From Orychophragmus violaceus (lineage: Eukaryota > Streptophyta > Magnoliopsida > Brassicales > Brassicaceae): DNA of 64,000 nt. The stretch covers positions 64,388,580 through 64,452,579 of the forward strand of contig CM058230.1 in NCBI GenBank assembly GCA_030180135.1, read 5' to 3'. Positions 10,181-21,476 of the stretch are shown piece by piece. The notes under the pieces are model-generated. The model made no database searches and had not been told where the DNA came from. It worked only from the letters and a program-made list of their open reading frames with translations. The translations under genes and the position numbers were made by a program. Positions within the stretch are counted from its first letter, which is position 1; each line of letters opens with the position of its first letter.

Positions 10181-13100
10181 TGGAATCCTACATTCCCTAA
10201 TCCTTTTGTCTCAATATCTCAATCTGGCATAAGGCAAGATGCGTGTCATCCTTATATAGCCAGACCATGTTCATCGGACCAGATTTGATACTGACAATGC
10301 AAACGACTTGGGCAAGTCCGTTTGGGAGTGGCCACTCTCTTACCAGCTATCAAGTCTCCGATTGGCCTAGAGATATTACCTCCGTTAAACGGCAGGTACA
10401 AATCCCATCTTGTTCCATCACTATGAACTACACACTTTATAATACACCCAACCAAGGTCCTTATAGCTCCCAGTTACGAAACAGCGTTAGACAATGATCA
10501 AAGCGCATCACTCCATGTGCAGCCACATGCATGCGAACTCAGGTCTAAGGACTATACTCTATAGTCGTATATGAGAACCTCTTATGACACAGATATTAAT
10601 ATCTTGTAGAGTTCTCATCAGCGGGCCATGTCCGGTCATATGCTCCCCTACATATACCTATGTGTCGACTTTGATGCCGCGCATCTATGACCCCTCGAAA
10701 CTTGGTCATAAGTCTCAACAGTCTCAAGTGGTTGTTGGTGTTCCAATTTCAACAACCTTCGACTATGGACACTATGATTTATGTCATTTTGTTAAATATG
10801 GGGTTTCAGGATCAAGTCTACTCATGTACTTCGATGGCCCATATATAATGACATGAATCATTTTGGAACGATTATTTATATCACAGTTAAAATAATCCAG
10901 AAATCATAGATTTCATAAACATAAAATATTATGTTTACATGAACCTTTCAAAACAACTAAATAAAGCCCTTTACAAACTCCCACTGAAATTAAGACTACA
11001 TCTTAATTTCTCTTATCCTACAGCTATAGTCTGTGACTCGTGCTTAGGTCTAAGGAGTGGCTTCGTTAATAGATTAGCAACGTTCTCATTTGTTGAAACT
11101 TGCTGATCTACTTAACACCTCTGTCATTTATCTCACGGAATAGGTTATACCTACCCTTAAGGTGTTTGGACCTCTGATGTGCAGCTAGTCTCATCTATGC
11201 TGGGAATCACATCAAGTTCAGTGATGAACTCTTCTTTCCAAACAACCTCTTTCGCCGCTACCCAAGCTGCGAAATGTTCAGCTTAAGTCATGGAGTCAGC
11301 AACAGTGCCTTGCACCGCCAGACAGACACAAGATATAACCGGACTGTGACCGGAAATCATCTTTGTCTGTTGGAAACTTGCCTTTCAGACTCTACCGACT
11401 TGTAGCACCTCACTTTCTCCGTAAATCAAGAACTTATCCTAAGTATTTTCCAAATACTTGAGGATATTCATTACGTCTATCCAGTGATACTTTGCTGGAT
11501 ATGACTGGTCTTTACTTGTCTTGCTTAACATTAAAGCAACATCAAAACAAGTACGTGTCATGGCATACATGATAGATCCAATTGCCGACGCATATGGAAT
11601 CTCATCCATGCATTCAAGCTCAGCAGTTATCGTAGGACACTGTTTCTTGCTTAACGTAATGCCATGTGACATTGGCATAAACCCCTTCTTGGAATGCTGA
11701 AAACGTGTAGGACTTTGTCAATATAAGAATCCTGACTTTGTCCTATCAGCTCTTTTGGATCTCTATCTTTAGATCCAAAATCCAAGAACTTACGTGGCTT
11801 TACCCATATCAATCATAAAACCAACTCCCAAGCCAGTCCTTTACCGACTGCAGCATTGGGACGTTATTTCCGAGAATCAGTATGTCATCGACATACACTA
11901 TGAGAAATGCAACATCGCTCCCACTTATCTATTAGTAAACGCACAGTTCCACTTCGTTCCTGTTCAAGTCAAAACCTTGACTACTTCAACAGAACGAAGA
12001 TTCCAACTCCGATATGTTTGCTTCTATCCATGAATGGATCGATGAAGCTAACTTACATACAGTATAATTTTTCGGAGTCCGGGCTCACTTTCGCTTCTGT
12101 GAATTTCGCAGGTTCGTCACTTTCAATGATCATCAGATCATGGCAACTAATCACGAGAAATCACTCTCAGATTAGTGACGGATTCATTCAGATCTGCGAA
12201 CTTCAGGCTCTACAGGTGTAGATTCTACAGAAATCTGTAAATCCATCCACTGCTCTCCCTCAACAGGTTGAGCAGCCTCCTGTATTTCTCGAATTTCTTC
12301 GAGTTATACTTTTACTCCCACTGTTCCTCTTGGAAAGCAACTTTCCTTTTAGAAAACAGAATTCCGAACAACCTAACTTCGTTTTCGGAATGGACGTAAA
12401 AAGTAACAAGCCTTGGTTTCCCTAGGACAACCAGCGAAGTAGCTCAACTACAAATACTCAGTAAAGACGAATTTGGATCATTTCCAGTCCACATTTATGT
12501 GGTGTCTTTCAACTGATATTAGTGGAACTATTTCAGCGTAAACTTAGATATTTCTAGAGCGTTATTCTTAAAGAATATCATGGAAGATTCGTGTGACTCA
12601 TCTTTAATCATTTCTAATAAGATATGATTCTTTCTCACAGAAACACCTCCAGGTTTTCAGGAGAAATGAGCTGTGAAACGACTTCACACTCATTCAGATG
12701 ATCACACCATCAATGACTTAAGTATTCTCACTCGTGATCTAATCCAGAGTCTCAATACTTCTGTCACTCAGATTCTATACCTCATTCTGGAACTCTTTCG
12801 ACCATTTCAAAGAATTCCGACTCGTGTCTCATCAAATGAACACAGTCATGCTCACTGAAGTAATCAGTAGAGACAATGAAGTACAGGAAATTTTCTCTGG
12901 CATTACTGCTCATCGGGCCACATACATTAGTATGTTCAAGGTCCAATAAGCCTTTGGGCCTTTCTCTAGCTCGGCTAAGATGGGCCCTTTGTCTTTTGGT
13001 CCAGTAAGCAGAATTCAAGTCTCATAAGATATCCGATCAAATGAGCCCAAAAGTCCATAACTATGGGATTTCTGAATCCGACTCACTCTATGTGACCAAA

Positions 13101-13513
13101 ACATTTACGCCAAGAAAATCAGGTTTAATTCATCAGATTTAAACCAACTCGGTATTTATGTTACATTTAGGCACTCTTTGGTTTAAGATATAAAACCCAT
13201 TCCTTGAATAGGGTGCTACAATCAATATTTCATTGAGATCAAAAGAACAAAACTTGTCTTTTATCAAAATGAAAAACATTCAAATTCTTACAAGAAAATG
13301 AAAGACAACTCTGCTTAAAGCAGGTACATTGTAGCAATTACTTAATACAAAACCAAGCCTCAAAGGCATCTACAAGTGAAAACCCTACGGCTGAGGCAGC
13401 ATCTATAGCTCCTTCCAGACATGCAGTTCCACGTGTCCTTCCTTCAACGTTCTACTGTTGCTTAGGCTCTGCATATTATAACAAATATCAGTGCCACAAC
13501 CAGTATCCAATAC
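10181..13513 (-). pseudogene. Copia A collapsed pol region and 3' non-coding region
   Basis: Fragments of a Ty1/copia pol on the minus strand. A piece of integrase lies at 12782-13018 (motif DLEHTNVCGPMSSNARENF). A piece of the RT/RNase H connection lies at 11439-11678 (MPMSHGITLSKKQC and YASAIGSIMYAM). In between are many stops and short deletions, and no RT catalytic YVDD motif is in frame. 10181-11000 is the non-coding 3' region, alignable by eye to 26000-26800 of copia B. The same fragments with the same breaks occur in copia C (61768-64000), so much of the decay predates the spread of this subfamily. Confidence 0.8.
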
Positions 13514-14404
13514 CTATAAGGTAGAACTTGAAGTAATAACATGAATACCTGAGGAAGCAGTCTCATACATCAACTTCAACTCCTCATAATCTTCCATGAA
13601 TTTAATGCAATCTCTCTTCCAATGCCCAGTCTCTTTACAGTAGCAGCACTTACCAACGCAAGATGTATCTGACTCGGGCTCAGAAGACACACGCTTGCCA
13701 TGATTCAAAATCTGGACAACTTTGTCTTCACCCTTGTCAGCATTAGGTTTAGTAAACCTACCCTTCTCCATTATGAGATTATACATGGTACTCTTCACGT
13801 TTGGCTCAACTGTCTTGAGCATATCATGCAGTTCAGTCAGCGTCTTCGTTAAGCCTTTCTTGATATAGTTCCTTTTGAACTTATCATAGCTTGACGGCAG
13901 TGACTGCAGAATGATCTCAGTTGCCAATTCTTGGCTAACTGGATAATCCAGTTTCCTCAGGTTATCAATGTAACCCATCATTTTACTGACATGAGGACTC
14001 ACTGGATGATCATTTGGTAGCTTGCAGCTAGTGAGAGACTTAACCAACTGGTATCTCTCCACTCTTACATGCTCCTGAAATTTCAATTTCAGGCTGCTGA
14101 TCATCTCTATTGGCGACTCCATGTTCTCATATTGCTTCAGCAAATCTGAGTCCATGGTAACCAATATCAGACCACGCACATCTACCGCATCATTATAATG
14201 CTTATTCCAAGCATCATATACTGCATGAGAGGCATTGGACCCGATCCTCTCGGGGAGAGCTCTCTTAAGGACATAGTCCTTTCTCTCCTGCCTGAGGACT
14301 AGCCTCAGGTTCCGCGACCAAGTCAAGAAATTTGATCCGTTCAGTTTGTCCATCTCAAGGACAGACCGGATCGAGAAAGTGTTTTGATTGTTTGTGCTAG
14401 TCAT
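13514..14404 (-). CDS. Ty1/copia Gag, intact (copia A)
   Basis: 296 aa, starting at the ATG at 14402-14404 with MTSTNNQNTFSIRSVL. It carries the UBN2/gag core (LNGSNFLTWSRNLRLVLRQE near residue 21, SLKLKFQEHVRVERYQLVKSL near residue 105) and a C-terminal CCHC knuckle CCYCKETGHWKRDC near residue 253. Gag forms the virus-like particle that packages the element RNA. The frame ends just before the position where copia B continues into protease (LDTGCG), so here Gag is a separate product. Copia C has the same 296-aa length, the same start and stop, and close sequence. An intact gag beside a ruined pol suggests that it is kept by selection. Confidence 0.88.
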   Translation of the reverse strand: MTSTNNQNTFSIRSVLEMDKLNGSNFLTWSRNLRLVLRQERKDYVLKRALPERIGSNASHAVYDAWNKHYNDAVDVRGLILVTMDSDLLKQYENMESPIEMISSLKLKFQEHVRVERYQLVKSLTSCKLPNDHPVSPHVSKMMGYIDNLRKLDYPVSQELATEIILQSLPSSYDKFKRNYIKKGLTKTLTELHDMLKTVEPNVKSTMYNLIMEKGRFTKPNADKGEDKVVQILNHGKRVSSEPESDTSCVGKCCYCKETGHWKRDCIKFMEDYEELKLMYETASSGIHVITSSSTL

Positions 14405-16130
14405 AACTGAAATTTAGAGATAAATAGAGTTTTAGTTATTTAGTTCATAAAAGAGTAATCTTAATAACTTATAAGAAAACTCGCATTGCATTCAAAATTT
14501 CTTTGTTTAACCTTATAAGAATGCAATGATTCCGAGACCCATGTTCAACTAAATCCAAAGTGGGCCACTGGCCGTCACCCAGAAGTAGCTTCACTTGGTA
14601 AGCATACACACAGCTAGTTATATCCATATAACTCTCGGTTGTGGATTGGACCCAAGGCCCAATTCACCAGATGTCTCAAGGCCCGGGACTCCCGATGGCC
14701 CAGTCAAGGAAACCAATCTCTTGCAGCCAAATAATCACTAAAGTCTGGGACTCCCAATGAAATTAGTGACTATATACTACTTTACTTACGCAAAAACAGA
14801 CACCTCACACTGTAAGCCATATATGTAATTGAATAAGCGTTAAGTAGCTGACAAGATTGGGCAAGACATCCAAGCTTGATATTGTTTTTGAGGATTTTAG
14901 GTTTCAATAGATTTCCTCCCAAAAATAGAAGATTACTATTTTGGGAAACTTTCCATTTCAGGTAACTTACTAAATGTGGAAACTTTCTATTTAGGGAAAC
15001 CTACTATTTTTAGAAACTTTCTAAATCGGAAACATACTATTTTTAGAAGTTTCCTAACATGCCAAAATTAGAAACTTCTAATATTAGAAGCTCTCTAATT
15101 TAATGTTTTATTAAAGTTTTCGGTTGGGTCACAAATTATAGGCCCAATTCTTGGCCCAAGACCACAGAATTCCAATTGGCCCAATAATTTGACATAACCG
15201 AGTCGGTTCATTAATTATGGTCCAAGACCAAATTAACTACTAAATCCAACTGGTTATTTACTAAACCAGACCAGCTCTAAATTATTTGGTCCAACCAAAT
15301 CAAACTTACACCAGCCTTCGGTTTAGGTTAAAATTCAATTTTGAATTTAAATCCGGTCTAACCAGAAATTAAATAATACCAATTGTATTAAATAATTTCC
15401 AGCAAACCGCGATTTGGGTTAACCGCTTGAACCACCAATTAAATTGGATCGGTTCGGTTAAGTCCAAAATCAGGAAGAAACACCTTGTGTTTTAGCCAAT
15501 TTTGACCTAACTTGCGGTTTTGGCTAAAGCAGACAATGAACCACAATCGGTTTGATCGGTTCATTGTCGCGGGTTTGGGAAAAACAAACCACAATTATCA
15601 AAGCTAAAACAACAATAATAAGACAAAATTCTCTTTTGTCGATTGTTGCAGGTTTTGATAAAATCAAAAACAACAAGACGATTCAATAACAACATTGACT
15701 TTGACTTTTAACAATGTAACGTCGATTGTCGATTGTTAACTAACGACATTGACTTTTAACGTTTTTCGTCTTTTATGCATAATCAACAATCGTATGATAA
15801 TTAATTCGTATCACAACACAATCGAAGCTGACTTTTGCAATTCGTATGATAATTAATTCAACCTTATTCAAGCGATCAACAGTAAAGCTAAAAGCAAAGC
15901 TAACGGCAAAGATCGACACTTACAATAAGACGAAATCAACTTAACCATTCATTCAAATCGTTTTAACAAATCGATTAATTCAATGAAACGAAATCAACTT
16001 TAATCATCAAGCAATCTCATCGATTTCTTATTTCTAGGTTTTCCAAGTTTCAATCAATTTTACTCATTAAAATTGATTCATCAAACTAATAAACAACCTA
16101 GTATGATCCAAAAAGCAAAAACCTAATGAC
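14405..16130 (-). other. Copia A 5' leader
   Basis: Non-coding leader between primer site and gag, rich in AACCG and GGTTCG motifs. It is collinear with the leader of copia C (59101-60876). No ORF is supported. Confidence 0.75.
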
Positions 16131-16146
16131 CTGGGCTCTGATACCA
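16131..16146 (-). other. Copia A primer-binding site (tRNA-Met initiator)
   Basis: Minus strand TGGTATCAGAGCCCAG, one base inside the 5' LTR. TGGTATCAGAGC is complementary to the 3' end of plant initiator tRNA-Met. Confidence 0.9.
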
Positions 16147-16147
16147 C

Positions 16148-16795
16148 TGAAGGATTATGTGGGTTCATGGTGTAATTGTCAGGTTACATCCTAGCACATA
16201 ATCATCTAGGATCTAGGTGATTTGCAGTTGAATCATAAACAGATCAGATTCATTACCTTATGATTGCAGCGGATTGATCAAAGGAATGAAGAGATCAGTT
16301 AGAGCTGATTATCACCGGCTCCTCCTAGGTATCCACACGCTTACAAGCTACGGATCAGGCTGCTAGACCAAGCTCGGAATCAACAGAGAGAGAGGAAGAC
16401 GGCTCAGGTGAAAATCGCAGACAAGAAGCCTCAGGGCTAATGGCGCCTCTCCTCTTTCTTATATGGGCCCAAGTGATTAAACTAATGGCCTATTAGGCTA
16501 TTGGGCCCAAGACCCAAATCAGACAAAATAACTGTATTTTGTCTGGCCCATTTCTCTGTACAAATACAGTAAATGCCTTGCATCTTACTGTATTAATTCC
16601 ATTTTAACTTTCCCGTTAGCTATGGTGTGTGACCCTTTGGGATCATACAATACTGGTAATAAGTCCTAAACTTATAGATCATGAGCGGGCTCTAGCAAGT
16701 CATCATGATCACCCAGTATTTATGACTTATGTCTGATCTCGACACTTATCATACTTTCTAGAGATAGTACGGTAGATTTCAGGACATTCCCAACA
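16148..16795 (-). repeat. Copia A 5' LTR
   Basis: 648 bp, nearly identical to 9519-10165. Differences seen by eye are C/T at the CTAGGATC(T) site, G/T in the hairpin loop (ACGG versus ACTG), a one-base indel near 16588, and A/G near 16772. Confidence 0.9.
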
Positions 16796-16915
16796 TGTTG
16801 GGCCGACATAACCGTTTTGTTGCTCTGTTGGGCTGACATAGTTTCCGTGGGAAAACCGACGGTAACGGCTAGTTCCGTCGGTTTCCCCTCGGTTTTCCGT
16901 CGGTTAATTTTCAAT
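16796..16915. repeat. CACTA left subterminal repeats, inner part
   Basis: Continuation of the array cut by copia A. CCGACGG, CCGTCGG and CCGTCGGTT occur within 16840-16910, just upstream of the transposase leader. Confidence 0.75.
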
Positions 16916-16947
16916 ATAATCAAGCATTTCTCCCTTCTTCTCTACAC

Positions 16948-16950
<3 letters not shown>

Positions 16951-17039
<89 letters not shown>
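16951..17039. repeat. (CT)n microsatellite in the transposase 5' leader
   Basis: About 44 uninterrupted TC units, ending 28 bp before the transposase ATG at 17068. CT-rich leaders are common in plant genes; the length here suggests recent slippage. Confidence 0.95.
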
Positions 17040-17043
<4 letters not shown>

Positions 17044-17532
17044 CTCTCACTTTTTTCCGAGATCAAAATGGCTTCTTCTAATTATTTCAGATCGTGGATG
17101 GACGGACCGAGAGTTGATGAGACGACGAATTTAGTGTATAAACCATATGCACTCGGTATTGTGGAATTCATGACAATGGCTTGTAATCAACCTCATACGC
17201 AGAAAACCGGTAAGATGAAATGCCCATGTAGTCAGTGTCGAAATGTTAGAAATCCTACAATTGGCGAAGTATGGCATCACTTGTACTCAGTTGGGTTTAT
17301 GGCTGGTTATAAGATTTGGTATCTTCACGGGGAAACATTTGATGGCGCAAGTAGTAGTAGAGATCATTTTGGTAGTGCTAGTACGCGGGAACCTATTGGT
17401 AGTAATAGCAAACATTATAATATCGTGGATGAAGATGTTGGTGTAGCAACCGTTCAGATGGTTAATGATGCATTTAGAGAAAATATACCGGAAGTAGGTG
17501 AATATCAAATTCCTAGGGCAGAGGAGGAACCT

Positions 17533-18367
17533 TGATGTGATCATGGGTAGCTTGGAACCTGAAGACATTGAGCAGCTTGAACCAGAGGAGAATGGAGCTG
17601 AGAAGCAGCTTGTAGCTGAGGAGAATGGAGCTAAGAAGCAGCTTGAACCAGAGGAGAATGGAGAGCAAGAATCAGAAGCTTTGCACTTACCAATTGGACC
17701 AATGACCAGAGCTAAGGCAAAGCAATTCAAGCAAGCCTTCTACACACTTCTACACCACGTCCAGGGCCAACTTGAGTGTGCTAATCCAGCCACTTTGGTT
17801 GTGATTCAAGCCACTTAAGTCATCAGCATTGGAGGTGTGTGGACTTGTACTCTTTTTCCCTCCTCTTGGTTTTGTCCCAATGGGTTTTCCAAGAGAGGTT
17901 TTTAATGAGGCAAGCCCACATACTATTATCCTTTCCCATTGCTGATCCATAAGGCCCATAACCTATTTTAAAGTGGGATTTCGAAATTCTAAGTGTTTAA
18001 TTAGTCTTTGTGCTTTTCCTAGGTGTATTAATTGCTGTTCATGCAACAATGTTGCAGTTTTCTATTTAAAACACTTTGTAGTCATTTCTGAACTTTATCA
18101 AACTTCTTTTTTATTCTAAAACTTTTGAAAGTGTTTGATCCGAATGGTGTGTAATATCCATTCGTCTTGGATTCTTCTTTTGGTGTTTATCTCCTAGAAG
18201 AACCGAGTTTGAAAGTCTTGAAGTCATTCCGCAACTTCAGGAAGTTTCCTTCATTTCCCTGTTTCTATTCCTTTCAATCTGTCCATCCCATTTGATTATC
18301 ATCCATCCAACAACCAGACTCACAAAGTGCATCAAAGGGCTTGATCTTCTCCATTAAGATCGTATCA
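17533..18367 (+). repeat. CRM-like element 5' LTR
   Basis: 835 bp, starts TGATGTGATCATGGG and ends AAGATCGTATCA. It contains an open frame (to 17818) that matches the pol C-terminal tail encoded in the 3' LTR. Confidence 0.92.
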
Positions 18368-18369
18368 TG

Positions 18370-18386
18370 TGGTATCAGAGCAACTT
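18370..18386 (+). other. CRM-like element primer-binding site
   Basis: TGGTATCAGAGCAACTT, two bases after the 5' LTR. It is complementary to initiator tRNA-Met. Confidence 0.92.
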
Positions 18387-18782
18387 TGTTAAAGGTTGTG
18401 TCTTTTCATCTCTCTACTGTTCTGAATCTATTGTTTGTGTCTGATTTATTAGTTCTAGGGTTTGTTTTTGTTAGATTTCGAATCTGAATCCTGTTAGATC
18501 AATTAGGGTTTATGGTTTTCTGTTTTTCTGCAATTTACACTCTGTTTCAGATTGTTGTTGTTCTGTTTTGATGTTTGTTGAGTGTTTAAATTCGAAATCT
18601 AAAACCCAGAAACTGTCATCTGTTGTTAAAGTTGTTTTGTGCAAGAAAACTACTTATTTTACATCAAAATTCGTGGCTGAACCTGAATTTGACTTAATTT
18701 CATTGTTTCTGTAAAATCTGATATGTTTTCTTGTGTCAAAGAACTCCTTACTTGTTCTGTGATTTCTTTGTGGACAGAAAAC

Positions 18783-20099
18783 ATGGTGAACACTGATGAT
18801 CAGGAAGAACACAGCCGGGTCAGAGAAAATAAAGCCTTGGTTGAAGCAGTCACTGCCAATTTGGCTAAGATGTTGAATGAGAGTCTTGCAGCATTTAGGG
18901 AAGAGCTTCATATCTCTGGAACAGATAAATCAAAGAAGGAACATAGCCAACAACAAGAGAATGATGCAACAGCAAGCTATTATAGCCATTCATCAAATTT
19001 AAATCACCGCAGAAGGAGAAGGCGTGATCAGGAAGAAAGAACTCCATCCAAAGATCCTTTAGCAGGCTTGAAGATTAAGATTCCTACCTTCCTAGGAACT
19101 AATGACCCTGAAGAGTACCTGGAGTGGGAAAAGAAGATTGAACTTGTGTTCAACTGCAGAGAATACACTTCTGAAAGCAAAGTGAAGGTTGCACCAACAG
19201 AATTCAAAGAGTATGCTCTGAGTTGGTGGGATCAATTGGTTACTGCTAGAAGACATGCAGGAGATTATCCAGTGGATTCTTGGACACAAATGAAGACAAT
19301 TATGAGAAAGAGGTTCGTTCCCAGCCACTACCACAGAGAGCTGCACTACAAACTGATAAATTGCACACAAGGGAGCAGAACTGTAGAAGAGTATTACAAG
19401 GAGCTGGAAACCTTGATGCTCAGAGCTGATATTCAAGAGGATACTGAGGCTACAATGTCCAGATTCATGGGAGGCCTCAACAGAGACATCTTGGACAGGC
19501 TGGAGACTCAACATTATGTGGAGTTAGAGGAGTTGTTTCACAAGGCATTCATGTTTGAAAAACAACTCAAAAGGAAGAGTTCTAGGCCAAGTTATGTTTC
19601 TGGAAAGCCTAACTATCACAAGGAAGAGAAGTCTGGATTTAGCAGAGATTACAAGTCTTTTCCAAAGGTTAAAAGTGAGGAGCATGATCCAAAAGGAAAG
19701 GCTAAGGTGACTTCTACAAGGACCAGGGAGATCAAGTGCTTCAAATGCCAAGGGTTTGGTCATTACTCCAATGAATGCACTAACAAAAAAATCATGATTA
19801 TCCGAGAAAATGGTGAGGTTGAATCAGAAGAAGATAAATCAGAATCTGAACCATTGGAAGTAGAACTGGAAATGGCAGCCAAAGGAGAGCTACTGGTCAC
19901 TAGAAGATCTTTGAATGTGCAAGCCAAGACTGAAGGAAATGAACAAAGAGAGAACTTGTTTCACACTCGGTGCATTGTACAAGAGAAAGTATGCAGTCTC
20001 ATCATTGATGGAGGTAGTTGCACCAATGTAGCCAGTGAATCAATGGTTAAGAAGCTTGGGCTACAAGTGATGAAGCGTCCTAAGCCTTATAAACTTTAG
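18783..20099 (+). pseudogene. CRM-like Gag and start of protease, ended by a TAG
   Basis: Start chosen at ATG 18783 (MVNTDDQEEH); an upstream in-frame ATG at 18723 gives a hydrophobic lead with no family support. The gag core spans about residues 105-250 (IPTFLGTNDPEEYLEW, ALSWWDQL, RKRFVPSHYHRELHYKL). A CCHC knuckle CFKCQGFGHYSNEC lies near residue 320. The retropepsin active site is IIDGGSC (residues 407-413), with DGG instead of the usual DSG or DTG. The frame is closed by TAG at 20097 and reopens at once in the same frame with WLNDEGEL, so a former CAG (Gln) is the likely ancestor. Without it the polyprotein would be continuous. Confidence 0.88.
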
Positions 20100-21476
20100 T
20101 GGCTGAATGATGAAGGAGAACTTGAAGTAAACAGCCAAGTGTTGGTTCCTTTTTCTATTGGAAAATATGAAGATGAGGTTCTGTGTGATGTGCTACCAAT
20201 GGATGCAAGCCATATACTACTTGGGAGACCATGGCAATCTGATAGGAAAGCAACTCATGATGGCTACACCAATCGCCATTCATTTGAGTTCAAGGGCAGA
20301 AAGAAAATCTTGGTACCTTTAACTCATAGTGAAGTGCATCAGGATCAGATTAGCATGAAGAAAAGCAAAGCTCAATCATCCAAAGCTCAATCAGCCCCTG
20401 CCACAAAACAAACAAACAACCTCATGCTTCAGAAACCAAAGGGAAGTTATTCTACAACTTTACTTCTTGTTTTTAAAGGTTGTTACATGAACTTAACTGC
20501 CCCAAAGCAGGCTGTGCCTAGCGAGATTGAATTACTTTTGCAGGAGTTCCAGGATGTATTCCCTGAGGAAAATCCAGAAGGTCTACCTCCCATTAGAGGT
20601 ATTGAGCATCAAATAGACTTCATCCCAGGAGCTTCCTTGCCAAATAGACCTGCATACAGAACCAATCCAGTGGAGACCAAAGAACTAGAGAAGCAAGTCA
20701 CTGAGCTTATGGACAAAGGTCATATCCGTGAGAGCATGAGTCCTAGTGCTGTTCCTGTCCTATTGGTGCCAAAGAAAGATGGTAGCTGGAGGATGTGTGT
20801 AGATTGCAGAGCCATCAACAACATAACAGTGAAGTATCGCCACCCTATACCTAGATTAGATGATATGTTAGATGAATTACATGGTTCTAGCATCTTTTCT
20901 AAGGTTGATCTTAAGAGTGGATATCATCAGATTAGAATGAAAGAGGGTGATGAATGGAAAACTGCATTTAAAACTAAACAAGGGCTATATGAATGGTTAG
21001 TGATGCCATTTGGATTAACTAATGCACCTAGTACATTCATGAGACTGATGAATCATGTTCTTAGATCATTCATTGGGCATTTTGTTGTTGTGTACTTTGA
21101 TGACATCCTAGTATATAGTCAGAACCTACAAGAGCATGTTAGGCATCTTAGGTTGGTTTTTGAAGTGTTAAGGAAAGAAAGTCTTTATGCCAACTATAAG
21201 AAATGTACTTTTGGAACAGATAACCTTGTGTTCTTAGGTTTTGTTGTGAGTACAGATGGAATCAAGGTTGATGAAGAGAAGGTGAAAGCTATCAAAGAAT
21301 GGCCAAGTCCAAAGACAGTTGGAGAAGTGAGGAGCTTCCATGGCCTAGCCGGTTTCTATAGGAGATTTGTGAAGGATTTTAGCACTCTAGCAGCTCCACT
21401 CACTGAGGTTATCAAGAAAAACGTGGGTTTTAAGTGGGAGCAGGCTCAGGAACAAGCATTCCAAACTTTGAAATAG
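20100..21476 (+). pseudogene. CRM-like protease end and reverse transcriptase
   Basis: Same frame as gag. It begins with the protease C-terminus (HILLGRPWQ), then the RT with FPEENPEGLPPIRGIEH, VPVLLVPKKDGSWRMCVDCR, FSKVDLKSGYHQIRM and WLVMPFGLTNAPSTFM. The catalytic VVYFDDILVYS lies near 21100. The RNase H connection region follows. The frame is closed by TAG at 21474 (LK-stop-KLTH), again explained by one C-to-T change from CAG. RT copies the element RNA into cDNA. Confidence 0.9.

Larger units (their letters stand above)
9519..16795 (-). mobile_element. Copia A, gag-only Ty1/copia retrotransposon
   Basis: 7.28 kb, minus strand. Both LTRs are present (9519-10165 and 16148-16795) with an imperfect 5-bp target duplication, CGTTG at 9514-9518 and TGTTG at 16796-16800. 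A primer site for initiator tRNA-Met sits inside the right LTR and a polypurine tract inside the left one. The only long ORF is gag (13514-14404); the pol region is reduced to broken pieces. LTRs differ at about four positions by eye, so insertion was recent. It lies within the subterminal repeats of the CACTA element. Copia C at 58416 is a sister copy with the same collapsed pol. Confidence 0.9.

Noticed and set aside
17287..17730. Minus-strand Ser/Cys-rich ORF, also at 23141-23353
   Set aside because: Antisense shadow of the acidic integrase tail encoded in the CRM-like LTR.
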